Part shown: positions 17,681-26,450 of the stretch, one piece after another | Numbering within the stretch: position 1 is the first letter of the stretch | Layout: each line of letters begins with the position of its first letter | From: Arthrobacter sp. SLBN-112 | GTDB lineage: Bacteria > Actinomycetota > Actinomycetes > Actinomycetales > Micrococcaceae | Direction of reading: 5' to 3' | Length of the DNA stretch: 64,000 nucleotides | Assembly (NCBI RefSeq): GCF_030944625.1 | Contig: NZ_JAUSXY010000001.1 | Coordinates: 434,001-498,000 of the forward strand | Translations under genes and position numbers: made by a program | The notes under the pieces: generated by a model | What the model was told of the DNA's origin: nothing | The model's input: the letters and a program-made list of their open reading frames with translations, nothing else | The model's database searches: none

Positions 17681-18688
17681 GCACCACCACGACGACGGCC
17701 ACGCCCGCCAAGCCGAAGCTGAAGACCTCGGCGATGATCGCCTCCTTCGCCGACCCCGGGCAGAAGACCTCCTCCGCACCGTTCGGGCACGCCCTGGTCA
17801 AGGCCGCGCAGGAAAACGACAAGATCGTTGGCCTTACCGCTGACCTGGGCAAGTACACGGACATGCATATCTTCGCCAAGGCCTTCCCGGAGCGGTTCTT
17901 CCAGATGGGCATGGCCGAGCAACTGCTCTTCGGCGCCGCCGCAGGCCTGGCCGAGTCCGGCCTGGTGCCGTTCGCGTCCACCTACTCGGTGTTCGCCGCC
18001 CCGCCGGGCCTACGACTTCCTGTGCCTGGACGCTGCCGAACCGAACCTGAACGTCAACATCGTGGGCGGCCTCCCCGGCCTGACCACCGGCTATGGCCCC
18101 AGCCACCAAGCCACCGAGGACATGGCGATCTTCCGCGGCATGCCCAACCTGACCATTGTTGACCCCTGCGATTCGGTGGACATCGAACAGGCCGTGCCAC
18201 AGCTGGCCGCGTCCGAAGGCCCCACCTACCTGCGCCTGCTGCGCGGCAACGTGCCCACCGTCCTGGACGAGTACGGCTACACCTTCGAACTCGGCAAAGC
18301 CAAGGTCCTCCGCGGCGGCAACGACGTCGTGTTCATCTCCTCAGGGCTGATGACCATGCGCGCCCTCCAGGCAGCCAAGGCCCTGGCGGCACACAACGTG
18401 GACGTCGCCGTCGTGCACACCCCCACCATCAAGCCGTTCGACGCCGAAACCGTCCTTGCGGAGATCAACACGGACCGCCTCGCCGTCACCCTGGAAAACC
18501 ACTCCGTGGTGGGCGGCCTGTTCGAAACCGTCGCCTCCGCCGTCGTCACCGCGGGCCTGGGTAAGCGCGTGGTGCCTGTGGCACTTCCCGACCAGTTCCT
18601 TGACGCCGGCGCGCTGCCCACACTGCATGACCGCTACGGCCTGGCCGTTGACCGCATCGTGGCCAAGGTCCTCGCCGAACTCGGCTAG
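17677..18688 (+). pseudogene. Transketolase C-terminal subunit, interrupted by a single-base frameshift
   Basis: This is the pyrimidine-binding plus C-terminal half of the split transketolase. In frame from ATG 17677 it reads up to FASTYSVFAA, then continues in another frame with YDFLCLDAAEPNLN to the TAG at 18688. Removing one C from the CCCC run at 17999-18002 restores FAARRAYDF and a 336-residue protein, so this is one extra base. Conserved parts include KIVGLTADLG, FFQMGMAEQ (catalytic Glu region) and GPSHQATEDMA. As written, the subunit would be truncated near residue 109-110. Because the rest is undecayed, a sequencing error or very recent mutation is more likely than an old pseudogene. 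Confidence 0.85.
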
Positions 18689-18706
18689 GGATACAAGGAG
18701 ATGGTG

Positions 18707-18741
18707 AAAGCACGGCACCGGTCCCGCCGGAGCCGTGCTTT
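18707..18741 (+). terminator. Terminator after the transketolase genes
   Basis: AAAGCACGGC (18707-18716) pairs perfectly with GCCGTGCTTT (18732-18741), and an inner CCGG/CCGG stem closes the loop. The hairpin starts 18 bases after the stop codon and ends in TTTCT. It separates the transketolase operon from the regulator gene. Confidence 0.75.
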
Positions 18742-18767
18742 CTGCCGTACTATCGGAACCACTACCG

Positions 18768-18779
18768 ACTGTAAACAGT
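18768..18779. promoter_or_regulatory. Operator at the GntR gene (autoregulation site)
   Basis: ACTGT-AA-ACAGT is a perfect palindrome, extended to GACTGT-AA-ACAGTC with its flanks. It lies 27 bases before the regulator's start and about 15 bases after a TACTAT -10-like box (18748-18753). It matches the sites in the divergent promoter at 15.26-15.35 kb, which supports autorepression and a shared regulon. Confidence 0.65.
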
Positions 18780-18806
18780 CGACTTATGACATTGAGGACA
18801 GAAGCC

Positions 18807-19466
18807 ATGGCCGGACTGACCGCCCCGCTGCTGGGACTGGAAAAGAAGAGCCTGCGCGAGCAGGCGCTCTCCGCACTGCGGACCGCCATCACCAGTGGTG
18901 AACTGGAACCCGGCCGGCACCTGGTGGAAACCGAACTGTCCGAGATGCTGCAGATCAGCCGCGGCACCCTGCGGGAGGCCCTCCGCCAGCTGGAGCAGGA
19001 AGGCCTGCTGTCCGCCGGACCCCGCGGCCGGCTCTCGGTCCGGCACCTGGACGAGAAGGAAATCCGCGACATCTACTCCGTCCGCGCCGCCCTGGAGTCG
19101 TTGGCCGCCCGGACTTTATGCGAACTGCCGGACCGGCAGCAGGTCACCGGGTCCCTGCACAAGGCCATCGACGCCATGGCGGCCGCCGCCGGCGGCACCC
19201 TCGAGGAACGGATCGAATCCGACCTCGAATTCCACCGCACCCTCTGCCGCCTCACCGGAAACGAAACGCTCCTCCACTCCTGGGAATCGCTGGAGGGCTC
19301 CATCCGGATGTCCATCATGTTCGCCGGCCTGGAAAAGGGTGTCAGCAACATGAGCGTGGACCGGCACAAGGACATCGTCGCCGCCATCGATACCGGCGAT
19401 GCCGCGCTGGCACGGAAAACCATCCTGGAACACATGGACACCGCCGCCGCCAACCTCGTGGCGTGA
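18807..19466 (+). CDS. GntR family transcriptional regulator, FadR subfamily
   Basis: This 219-residue protein has an N-terminal winged helix (LREQALSALRTAITSGELEP, then ISRGTLREALRQLEQEGLL) and an all-helical FCD ligand-binding domain (about residues 80-215) with candidate metal ligands in DLEFHRTL and the HKDIVAAI helix. FCD domains usually bind carboxylate-containing small molecules. GAGGA precedes the ATG by nine bases; upstream in-frame starts fall within the operator. It is the likely repressor of both operons of the sugar locus and of itself. Confidence 0.9.
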   Translation: MAGLTAPLLGLEKKSLREQALSALRTAITSGELEPGRHLVETELSEMLQISRGTLREALRQLEQEGLLSAGPRGRLSVRHLDEKEIRDIYSVRAALESLAARTLCELPDRQQVTGSLHKAIDAMAAAAGGTLEERIESDLEFHRTLCRLTGNETLLHSWESLEGSIRMSIMFAGLEKGVSNMSVDRHKDIVAAIDTGDAALARKTILEHMDTAAANLVA

Positions 19467-19505
19467 CTCCCCGCGGCGGCACCAAAACCACCCAGCCTGT
19501 GCCTG

Positions 19506-19520
19506 TTTGGGAATCCCAAA
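19506..19520. promoter_or_regulatory. Perfect palindrome after the GntR gene
   Basis: TTTGGGA-A-TCCCAAA is a perfect 15-base inverted repeat, 40 bases after the GntR stop and 60 bases before the next start. It may be an operator for the hexapeptide-repeat gene or a weak terminator; no T-run follows. Confidence 0.35.
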
Positions 19521-19579
19521 ACCCTCCCGGCCGTTAACCTACTGTGCGGTAGAGTGCCGCAGCGTTAACGAGGGACGGT

Positions 19580-20029
19580 ATGACCGCAAAGTTTGTGTCA
19601 GTTGAGGACGACGCCGGGAAGGTCACCCGGTATGCCCGCCACGACAACGGCGGCGGGCTCATCGCTCCAGGAGCGAAAGTGGCCGAGAGCGCCCGGATCG
19701 GCCCCATGACTTACGTGGAACACGGTGCGCAGGTGGGTTCAGGCTGCAGGATCGGGCATGGCAGCTGGATTGACCGTGACGCACGGATCGGGGACCGGAC
19801 CGTGATCGGCGACGGTGTGCGCATCGGCCGCGGCACGGTCATCGGCAACCGGGTGCATATTGGCAGCCATTCCAGGATCGGCTCCAGCGTCCTGGTGGAG
19901 CACGGCGCACACCTGGTGACGGACAGCACGGTGCCCGACGGCAGCGAAGTCCTCGCCGGGGAACACTCACGCCTGGCAGCGGCAAGACACCGGCCGCACC
20001 GGAAAACCAGGGGCGGGATGGCTGCCTGA
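19580..20029 (+). CDS. Hexapeptide-repeat (left-handed beta-helix) protein
   Basis: This 149-residue protein contains about ten imperfect hexapeptide repeats (for example ARIGDRTVIGDGVRIGRGTV) running from residue 26 to about 115, which fold as a left-handed parallel beta-helix. Such proteins are often acyltransferases or gamma-carbonic-anhydrase-like. No clear catalytic histidine or acceptor domain is evident, so activity is unassigned. The basic C-terminal tail (RHRPHRKTRGG) is unusual. GAGGGA precedes the ATG. It is convergent with the nickel transporter gene, the two stops lying one base apart. Confidence 0.7.
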   Translation: MTAKFVSVEDDAGKVTRYARHDNGGGLIAPGAKVAESARIGPMTYVEHGAQVGSGCRIGHGSWIDRDARIGDRTVIGDGVRIGRGTVIGNRVHIGSHSRIGSSVLVEHGAHLVTDSTVPDGSEVLAGEHSRLAAARHRPHRKTRGGMAA

Positions 20030-20030
20030 G

Positions 20031-21062
20031 TCAACCTGCTTTCCGCTGTTTCAGCGCCGCCCCGGCCCACGCCGCCAGCAACAACGCCACCAGCACCAGG
20101 CCGGCATCGCCCAGGTCGATCGATCCGAGCCACCCCGTCACTGGGTCGTCAAGGGAGAACGCGGCATGCAGGAAACCGCCCAGCGTGATCACGGCAATGA
20201 ACAGGGCGGAAACCGCTGAGATGCCCGTAACCAGTGCGTTGAAACCAAGCCTCCGCCGGGGGTGGTCCAACGCGGAGCGGTACATCCGCATCATGGCCAT
20301 GCCGTTCACCGAGTCGCACAGGGTCATCGCGGCAGCGAAGGCAAGTGGCAGCGCGAGCAACGCGAACGGCGGCACCCCGGCCAGGGAGGCCGCCGTCGTC
20401 ATCATCAGCAGCCCGATAGTGGTGGCGGTGTCAAAGCCCAAGCCGAACAGGAACCCGATCACGTAGATGTTCCGCGGCCGCCGCACCCTGGACAGCGGCC
20501 GGGCGAGCAGACGGGCCACCAGGCCCCGCGGCTCCAAGTCCCGGAGGTCGACGGCGGCACCGTTGCGGGCGCGCAGGTAGCCGCCGGCAGAACGTGCGAA
20601 GGCGGAGCCGTTGAACAGTCCCATGGCCAGCAGGAACAGGCCGGACACGCCGCTGCCGATCAGGCCCAGGACAAGATTGCCTGTTGAACCGTCCTGCATC
20701 AGTCCGCCCGCCAAGGACGCTCCGGCAATAACCAGTACCCCTGCGAGGGTCACCACCGAGCTGTGCCCCAGGCTGAACGCGAATCCCACGCTCACAGGGT
20801 CCTGCCGCTGCGCCGCGAACTTGCGGGTGGAGTTGTCGATGGCGGCGAGGTGGTCCCAGTCGTAACTGTGCTTCACGCCAGCCAGGTAGGCGGTGAGGAC
20901 CAGGCCCCAGGTCAGCGGCTGTCCACGGCCGTTGATGGTTCCGGCGAGCAGGAGGACGACGGCGGCGGCATGCAGGGCGGCCACCGCACCGAAAGTGAAC
21001 AGCACCCGGGTCCGCAGCGGCAGCGAGTCACGGCCCCGGTAGAGCGCGGCGATGCTGGTCAT
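20031..21062 (-). CDS. NiCoT-family nickel/cobalt transporter
   Basis: This 343-residue membrane protein with about eight helices is related to HoxN/NixA. The signature in helix 2 reads KHSYDWDHLAAIDN; the HX4DH core is kept, but two positions differ from the usual RHAxDADHI. FSLGHSSVV and GLGFDTATTIGLL match other family signatures. Its ATG shares one base with the ureD stop (TGATG), so it is the last gene of the urease operon and should supply nickel for urease maturation. It is predicted to be a secondary transporter in the cytoplasmic membrane. Confidence 0.85.
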   Translation of the reverse strand: MTSIAALYRGRDSLPLRTRVLFTFGAVAALHAAAVVLLLAGTINGRGQPLTWGLVLTAYLAGVKHSYDWDHLAAIDNSTRKFAAQRQDPVSVGFAFSLGHSSVVTLAGVLVIAGASLAGGLMQDGSTGNLVLGLIGSGVSGLFLLAMGLFNGSAFARSAGGYLRARNGAAVDLRDLEPRGLVARLLARPLSRVRRPRNIYVIGFLFGLGFDTATTIGLLMMTTAASLAGVPPFALLALPLAFAAAMTLCDSVNGMAMMRMYRSALDHPRRRLGFNALVTGISAVSALFIAVITLGGFLHAAFSLDDPVTGWLGSIDLGDAGLVLVALLLAAWAGAALKQRKAG

Positions 21063-22018
21063 CAGTGCTTCCTCAGGTCCAGCGGCCCTTGGCCGCTCCA
21101 GCGTCCGCGCAGCAGGTCGGTGCAGGATCGGAGCAGCCGGTTCAGTTCGTCCGTGCTGTTGGAAAGGCTCCGCAGCACCAGGCCGGCAGTCCCCGCAACA
21201 GGGCGGGTGAGCGAGATGCCGGTCAACGCTTCGCGGCCGGCGGTGAGCCCGTGCAGCTCGTCGGCGAGCACCTGGTCCACGCGCGCATCCACCACCACCA
21301 GCGACCCGACGTGGCTGTAGCCTTCCATGAAACCGAGTCCGGTGACGTCGTGCAGCGGCGGCCGGATCAGCAGGTTGTCCAGCGCCAGCAGGTGGCTACC
21401 GCCGTCCGTTTCGACGCGGATTTCGTTGCGCAGCCGCACTTCCTCATACCCGAAAGCGGAACCGTCCGGCGACCAGCCAGGAGTGACCACCTCAGCCATG
21501 ACCAGGGACGACGACGGCCGCAGCGTCACGGAGGTCCGTTGCCGGTAGCTGGCCTCCCGGTAGGCGATGAGCTGGTCCGGCATGAGTTCAAGCCGCGCCC
21601 CCTCCCCCAGCCGCACCCCCATCCGCTGCTCGGCAAAGGACCCGGGAGTCCGGTAAACCTTGGTAGCCGATTGGGTGGTCAAAAGCAGAGAAGCACCGTC
21701 ATGGACCTCAACATCAACAAGAAAGAGATCGGCCCCAAGATAAGCCCCGCCAGGGTTCACGACGACGTAGCAAACCTGCCCGGAGTCATCGAGATAGTGG
21801 GGACGGAGTACCCGAAGAGCCCCCTCATGGAACTGATGCGACGCAAACGAACGGCCACCTCGGGAACTGACGCCCAGCTCAAGCCGCCCCATAGGTGACG
21901 TATCCGCTGAGGCGGCGGAGCCGGATGTAAGGGGCCGCGTCGTGGTGGGCACCGCGAAGCGGGCACGGCCCCTTACATACGGTGAAGCCGCCGGTGGCGC
22001 TCCCGCCGTCGTACTCAT
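21062..22018 (-). CDS. ureD: Urease accessory protein UreD (UreH)
   Basis: This maturation factor binds apo-urease together with UreF and UreG for nickel insertion. Conserved UreD blocks are [49 protein letters not shown] and [16 protein letters not shown]. The ATG at 22018 overlaps the ureG stop (ATGA). However, the first 42 codons run through a hairpin repeat (21887-21993) and encode a non-conserved segment; an alternative ATG at 21892 begins exactly at the conserved GRLEL block but lacks a clear ribosome site. The 5' quarter after the repeat has unusual T-ending codons. The length with the upstream start is 318 residues. Confidence 0.9.
   Translation of the reverse strand: MSTTAGAPPAASPYVRGRARFAVPTTTRPLTSGSAASADTSPMGRLELGVSSRGGRSFASHQFHEGALRVLRPHYLDDSGQVCYVVVNPGGAYLGADLFLVDVEVHDGASLLLTTQSATKVYRTPGSFAEQRMGVRLGEGARLELMPDQLIAYREASYRQRTSVTLRPSSSLVMAEVVTPGWSPDGSAFGYEEVRLRNEIRVETDGGSHLLALDNLLIRPPLHDVTGLGFMEGYSHVGSLVVVDARVDQVLADELHGLTAGREALTGISLTRPVAGTAGLVLRSLSNSTDELNRLLRSCTDLLRGRWSGQGPLDLRKH
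21887..21993. repeat. Hairpin repeat element, copy 1 (at the ureG/ureD junction)
   Basis: This is one of two ~107-base elements. The core stem ATGTAAGGGGCCG (21925-21937) pairs perfectly with 21966-21978, closing a 28-base loop that itself contains CCGC-GAA-GCGG and GGTGGGCACC foldbacks. An outer GGCGGC/GCCGCC pair (21911-21916/21987-21992) extends it. The element starts with CCCCATAGG and ends with GAAGCCGCCG. The other copy is at 23332-23438. It may be a REP-like mobile palindrome or a structured RNA. Confidence 0.75.
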
Positions 22019-22632
22019 GAAGCCAGGTCGAGCATCAGGACGTCGTGGCGGATCCAGTCGATGACCTTGTCGAGGCCCTCGTCCGTTTTCAGGTTGGTGA
22101 AACAGAACGGCTTGTTGCCCCTGAACTCCTTGGAATCCCGCTCCATGACTGACAAATCTGCGCCGACGTGGGGTGCGAGGTCGGTTTTGTTGATGATGAA
22201 GAGGTCGGACTTGATCATGCCCTGGCCTGCTTTGCGGGGGATTTTTTCGCCCTGGGCCACGTCGATGATGTAGATGGAGAAGTCCACGAGTTCGGGGCTG
22301 AAGGTGGCGGAGAGGTTGTCGCCGCCGGATTCGACGAAGATCACCTGCAGGTCGGGGTGGCGGGTTTTGAGTTCCTCGATGGCGGCGGTGTTCATGGAGG
22401 TGTCTTCGCGGATGGCGGTGTGCGGGCAGCCGCCGGTTTCGACGCCGATGATCCGGTCCACGGGGAGGATGCCGTTGGCGGCTAGGATCTTGGCGTCCTC
22501 GATGGTGTAGATGTCGTTGGTGATGGCGGCCATGGAGATCTCGGCACTCATGTGCCGTGTGAGTCGCTCCACGAGCTGGGTTTTGCCGGCTCCCACGGGT
22601 CCGCCGATGCCGATTTTGATGGGTTCGCTCAT
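22015..22632 (-). CDS. ureG: Urease accessory GTPase UreG
   Basis: This 205-residue SIMIBI-class GTPase delivers nickel during urease activation. The P-loop is GGPVGAGKT (residues 10-18), the nickel-binding CPH motif is C69-P70-H71, and the guanine-specificity motif is NKTDLAPH. There is no His-rich N-terminal extension, so nickel storage must come from elsewhere. AGGAGG lies five bases before the ATG. It is followed by ureD with an ATGA overlap and preceded by ureF. Confidence 0.97.
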   Translation of the reverse strand: MSEPIKIGIGGPVGAGKTQLVERLTRHMSAEISMAAITNDIYTIEDAKILAANGILPVDRIIGVETGGCPHTAIREDTSMNTAAIEELKTRHPDLQVIFVESGGDNLSATFSPELVDFSIYIIDVAQGEKIPRKAGQGMIKSDLFIINKTDLAPHVGADLSVMERDSKEFRGNKPFCFTNLKTDEGLDKVIDWIRHDVLMLDLAS

Positions 22633-22657
22633 TTTTCCTCCTGAATCGAAAGCACAG

Positions 22658-23323
22658 CTAGCTCATGAACATCCGGGCACGCTGGCGTTCGTGCCGCATT
22701 TGTGAAATTTCCAGCCCGGGGCTGACGGCGCCGAAGTCGTCCGGCGTGAGGTGCGCGATGGTGTCGATGGCGGCAGCGACGTCGTCGTGCGCTTTCCGCA
22801 GCACCCGCTGCCCGGCGTTCTGGCCCAGCGGAATGGCCCGCACGGCGTTCTGTGTCAGGGAGGTGACGGTGGCGAAGAGGTAGGCGGCGAGCGCCTCCTG
22901 GGGCGGAACGCCCAGTGAGCGGGCGACGACGGCGAACGCGAGCGGCTGGTGCCCGGCGGCCCGGCCCGTGGTCACCAGGTCCCGATACAGTGCGAGCTCG
23001 GCCGACGGAAACACCTCAGCGCCGATTTCCAGCAACCGAAGCCCCATCTTGCAGCTCGCCTCACGAACCTGCCGCGGCAAAAGAGAAGCAGAAAGAAGAC
23101 CATCCAGCTCACCAACATCAGCCCCCTCATAAAGGAACCGAATGGCAAGCCCATCGGAATAAGTCAGCGACTGCGAGATGAACGCGGACAACCAAGCCCC
23201 AAAACCAGCCTCATCAGCGACAACACCGGCGTCGACATAGGTCTCAAACCCAAGCGAGTGCGCGAAGGCCCCAGTAGGAAGCGCAGAATCAGTGAGCTGC
23301 TGAAGAGCAAGCTGATAACTCAT
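22658..23323 (-). CDS. ureF: Urease accessory protein UreF
   Basis: This 221-residue all-helical protein activates UreG in the UreDFG-urease complex. Conserved parts are [18 protein letters not shown] at the N terminus, [23 protein letters not shown] and the C-terminal [13 protein letters not shown]. The ATG at 23323 has no strong ribosome site. The first ~95 codons are rich in T-ending codons (GCT, GAT, CTT, GTT), unlike the rest of the gene and its neighbours. A hairpin repeat lies 9 to 115 bases upstream of the start. Confidence 0.93.
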   Translation of the reverse strand: MSYQLALQQLTDSALPTGAFAHSLGFETYVDAGVVADEAGFGAWLSAFISQSLTYSDGLAIRFLYEGADVGELDGLLSASLLPRQVREASCKMGLRLLEIGAEVFPSAELALYRDLVTTGRAAGHQPLAFAVVARSLGVPPQEALAAYLFATVTSLTQNAVRAIPLGQNAGQRVLRKAHDDVAAAIDTIAHLTPDDFGAVSPGLEISQMRHERQRARMFMS

Positions 23324-23331
23324 AACCGCGA

Positions 23332-23438
23332 CCCCAAGGCGACGTACGCGCCCAACTGGGCGGAGGCGGGTGATAGGGGCCGCGGCGTGGTGGGCACCGC
23401 GAAGCGGGCACGGCCCCTATCACCCGCCGAAGCCCCCG
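23332..23438. repeat. Hairpin repeat element, copy 2 (between ureE and ureF)
   Basis: GGCGGGTGATAGGGGCCG (23365-23382) pairs perfectly over 18 bases with 23411-23428. The 28-base loop (23383-23410) differs by one base from that of copy 1 at 21887-21993. The stem tips are GGGGCCG/CGGCCCC in both, but the outer stem sequences differ completely and are compensated. It begins CCCCAAGGCGACGTA and ends GAAGCCCCCG. It fills the intercistronic space between ureE and ureF. Confidence 0.8.
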
Positions 23439-23473
23439 CGCCGGCACCCACCGAAGGAGCCGAAGGCGCGGAG

Positions 23474-23953
23474 TCAGTGCGAGTGTTCAGCATGGCGGAA
23501 AGGCACAGGGAGCACGCGTTCCTGGCGGGTGTAGGGCACGGAGTTGTGGCGGAGGTAGTCCTCGACGGTGTGGTCGTAGGCGCACACCATGACCTCGGCC
23601 CCGTATTCGGAGGACGCGTCGAAGAACTGTGCCTGGAGGTGCCGGTTGCCCAGGGAGTGTGCGGTGACGCCCATTTCGGAGATGGTGCGGGGTGCGATGA
23701 CCAGGACGTCGGTGGGCAGGACTGACACCACGATCATGTTGGATTCCTCCACGTGGAGGATGTCGCCGTCGCGGAGGTCACCGGAGCCGGAGGGGAGGCG
23801 GATGCCGATTTCCTTGCCGTGGTCGGTGGTGGCGCGCTGGATGCGTTTGACCAGCTGGGCGCTGGGCAGGACCACTTTTTCCTGGTGCAGGCCGGCGTAC
23901 GCTTCGGGGTCCGGCAGCTCGTGCAGGTTGCCGAGGACTTTGTCGATGATCAC
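23474..23953 (-). CDS. ureE: Urease accessory metallochaperone UreE
   Basis: This nickel-carrying chaperone has 159 residues from GTG at 23953. GGAG lies about eight bases upstream of the GTG, and the protein begins [17 protein letters not shown]. The C-terminal metal-binding domain has [20 protein letters not shown], and the protein ends in the modest His tail FRHAEHSH. In the sequence as given the preceding ureC frame reads through into it without a stop because of a one-base shift near 24000; the restored ureC TAG is at 23971-23973, 17 bases before this start. The two are therefore normally separate genes. Confidence 0.88.
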   Translation of the reverse strand: MIIDKVLGNLHELPDPEAYAGLHQEKVVLPSAQLVKRIQRATTDHGKEIGIRLPSGSGDLRDGDILHVEESNMIVVSVLPTDVLVIAPRTISEMGVTAHSLGNRHLQAQFFDASSEYGAEVMVCAYDHTVEDYLRHNSVPYTRQERVLPVPFRHAEHSH

Positions 23954-23970
23954 GTGGTTTCTCCGGTGCT

Positions 23971-25710
<1,740 letters not shown>

Positions 25711-25714
<4 letters not shown>

Positions 25715-26049
25715 TTGGCACCGTCCTCTGGCTTGCCCTGGCCGGCGAGCCTGCCGTTGACCGCGTTGCTGAGCCCGTACACCTCGCGCGAGCCGGCCAG
25801 TTCGATCAGCCGCACGCTGCGGGAGTCGCCGGGCTCAAACCGGGCGGCCGTTCCTGCCGGAATGTCCAGGCGCCGGCCGTAGGCCGCCTCCCGGTCAAAG
25901 GACAATGCCGCGTTGGCCTCGGCGAAGTGGAAGTGGGAGCCCACCTGGACGGGCCGGTCGCCGGTGTTGGTCACCGCCACCTCGATGGCCGCCCTGCCGG
26001 GGTTCGCCGTCACGGGTTCGGGCCGGAGGATGTACTCGCCTGGGATCAT
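25711..26049 (-). CDS. ureB: Urease beta subunit UreB
   Basis: This 112-residue structural subunit of the (alpha-beta-gamma)3 urease begins [13 protein letters not shown] and contains [20 protein letters not shown] and [15 protein letters not shown], both strongly conserved. AAGGAG lies eight bases upstream of the ATG. The stop overlaps the ureC GTG start by four bases. Confidence 0.97.
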
Positions 26050-26060
26050 TGCGGCGCTCC

Positions 26061-26363
26061 TTAGCGGATCGGGTTGTGGACGGTGACCAGCTTGGTGCCG
26101 TCAGGGAAGGTGGCCTCGATCTGCACGTCATGGATCATCTCCGGCACGCCTTCCATGACGTCGTCACGGCCCAGCAGCGTGGTGCCGTAGCTCATGAGGT
26201 CGGCGACGGTCCTGCCGTCCCGGGCACCCTCGATAAGTTCGTAGCTGATGATGGCGACGGCTTCGGGGTAGTTCAGCTTTAGTCCCCGCTCCTGGCGGCG
26301 GCGGGCGAGGTCGGCGGCCACCACGATCAGGAGCTTTTCCTGCTCACGCGGCATCAGATGCAT
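26061..26363 (-). CDS. ureA: Urease gamma subunit UreA
   Basis: This 100-residue first structural subunit begins [13 protein letters not shown] and contains [21 protein letters not shown] and the C-terminal [22 protein letters not shown], all canonical. AAGGGAA precedes the ATG. It is the first gene of the ureABCEFGD-nickel transporter operon; a possible GlnR-type site lies 44-65 bases upstream of its start. Confidence 0.97.
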   Translation of the reverse strand: MHLMPREQEKLLIVVAADLARRRQERGLKLNYPEAVAIISYELIEGARDGRTVADLMSYGTTLLGRDDVMEGVPEMIHDVQIEATFPDGTKLVTVHNPIR

Positions 26364-26406
26364 GGGGTTCCCTTCGACGGCCTGGGGTGTGCTGCCAGCC
26401 TAAGCC

Positions 26407-26428
26407 GGTCACGTTTCCGCCACGTTTC
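26407..26428 (-). promoter_or_regulatory. Possible GlnR-type site upstream of ureA
   Basis: On the minus strand, GAAAC-GTGGCG-GAAAC-GTGACC is an 11-base direct repeat. It resembles the GAAAC-n6 half-sites described for the actinobacterial nitrogen regulator GlnR, which controls urease genes in related bacteria. It lies in the 87-base gap between the LacI gene and ureA. The resemblance is by eye; no matrix was applied. Confidence 0.45.
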
Positions 26429-26450
26429 AGGTCCATCATCCGGACCGAAC

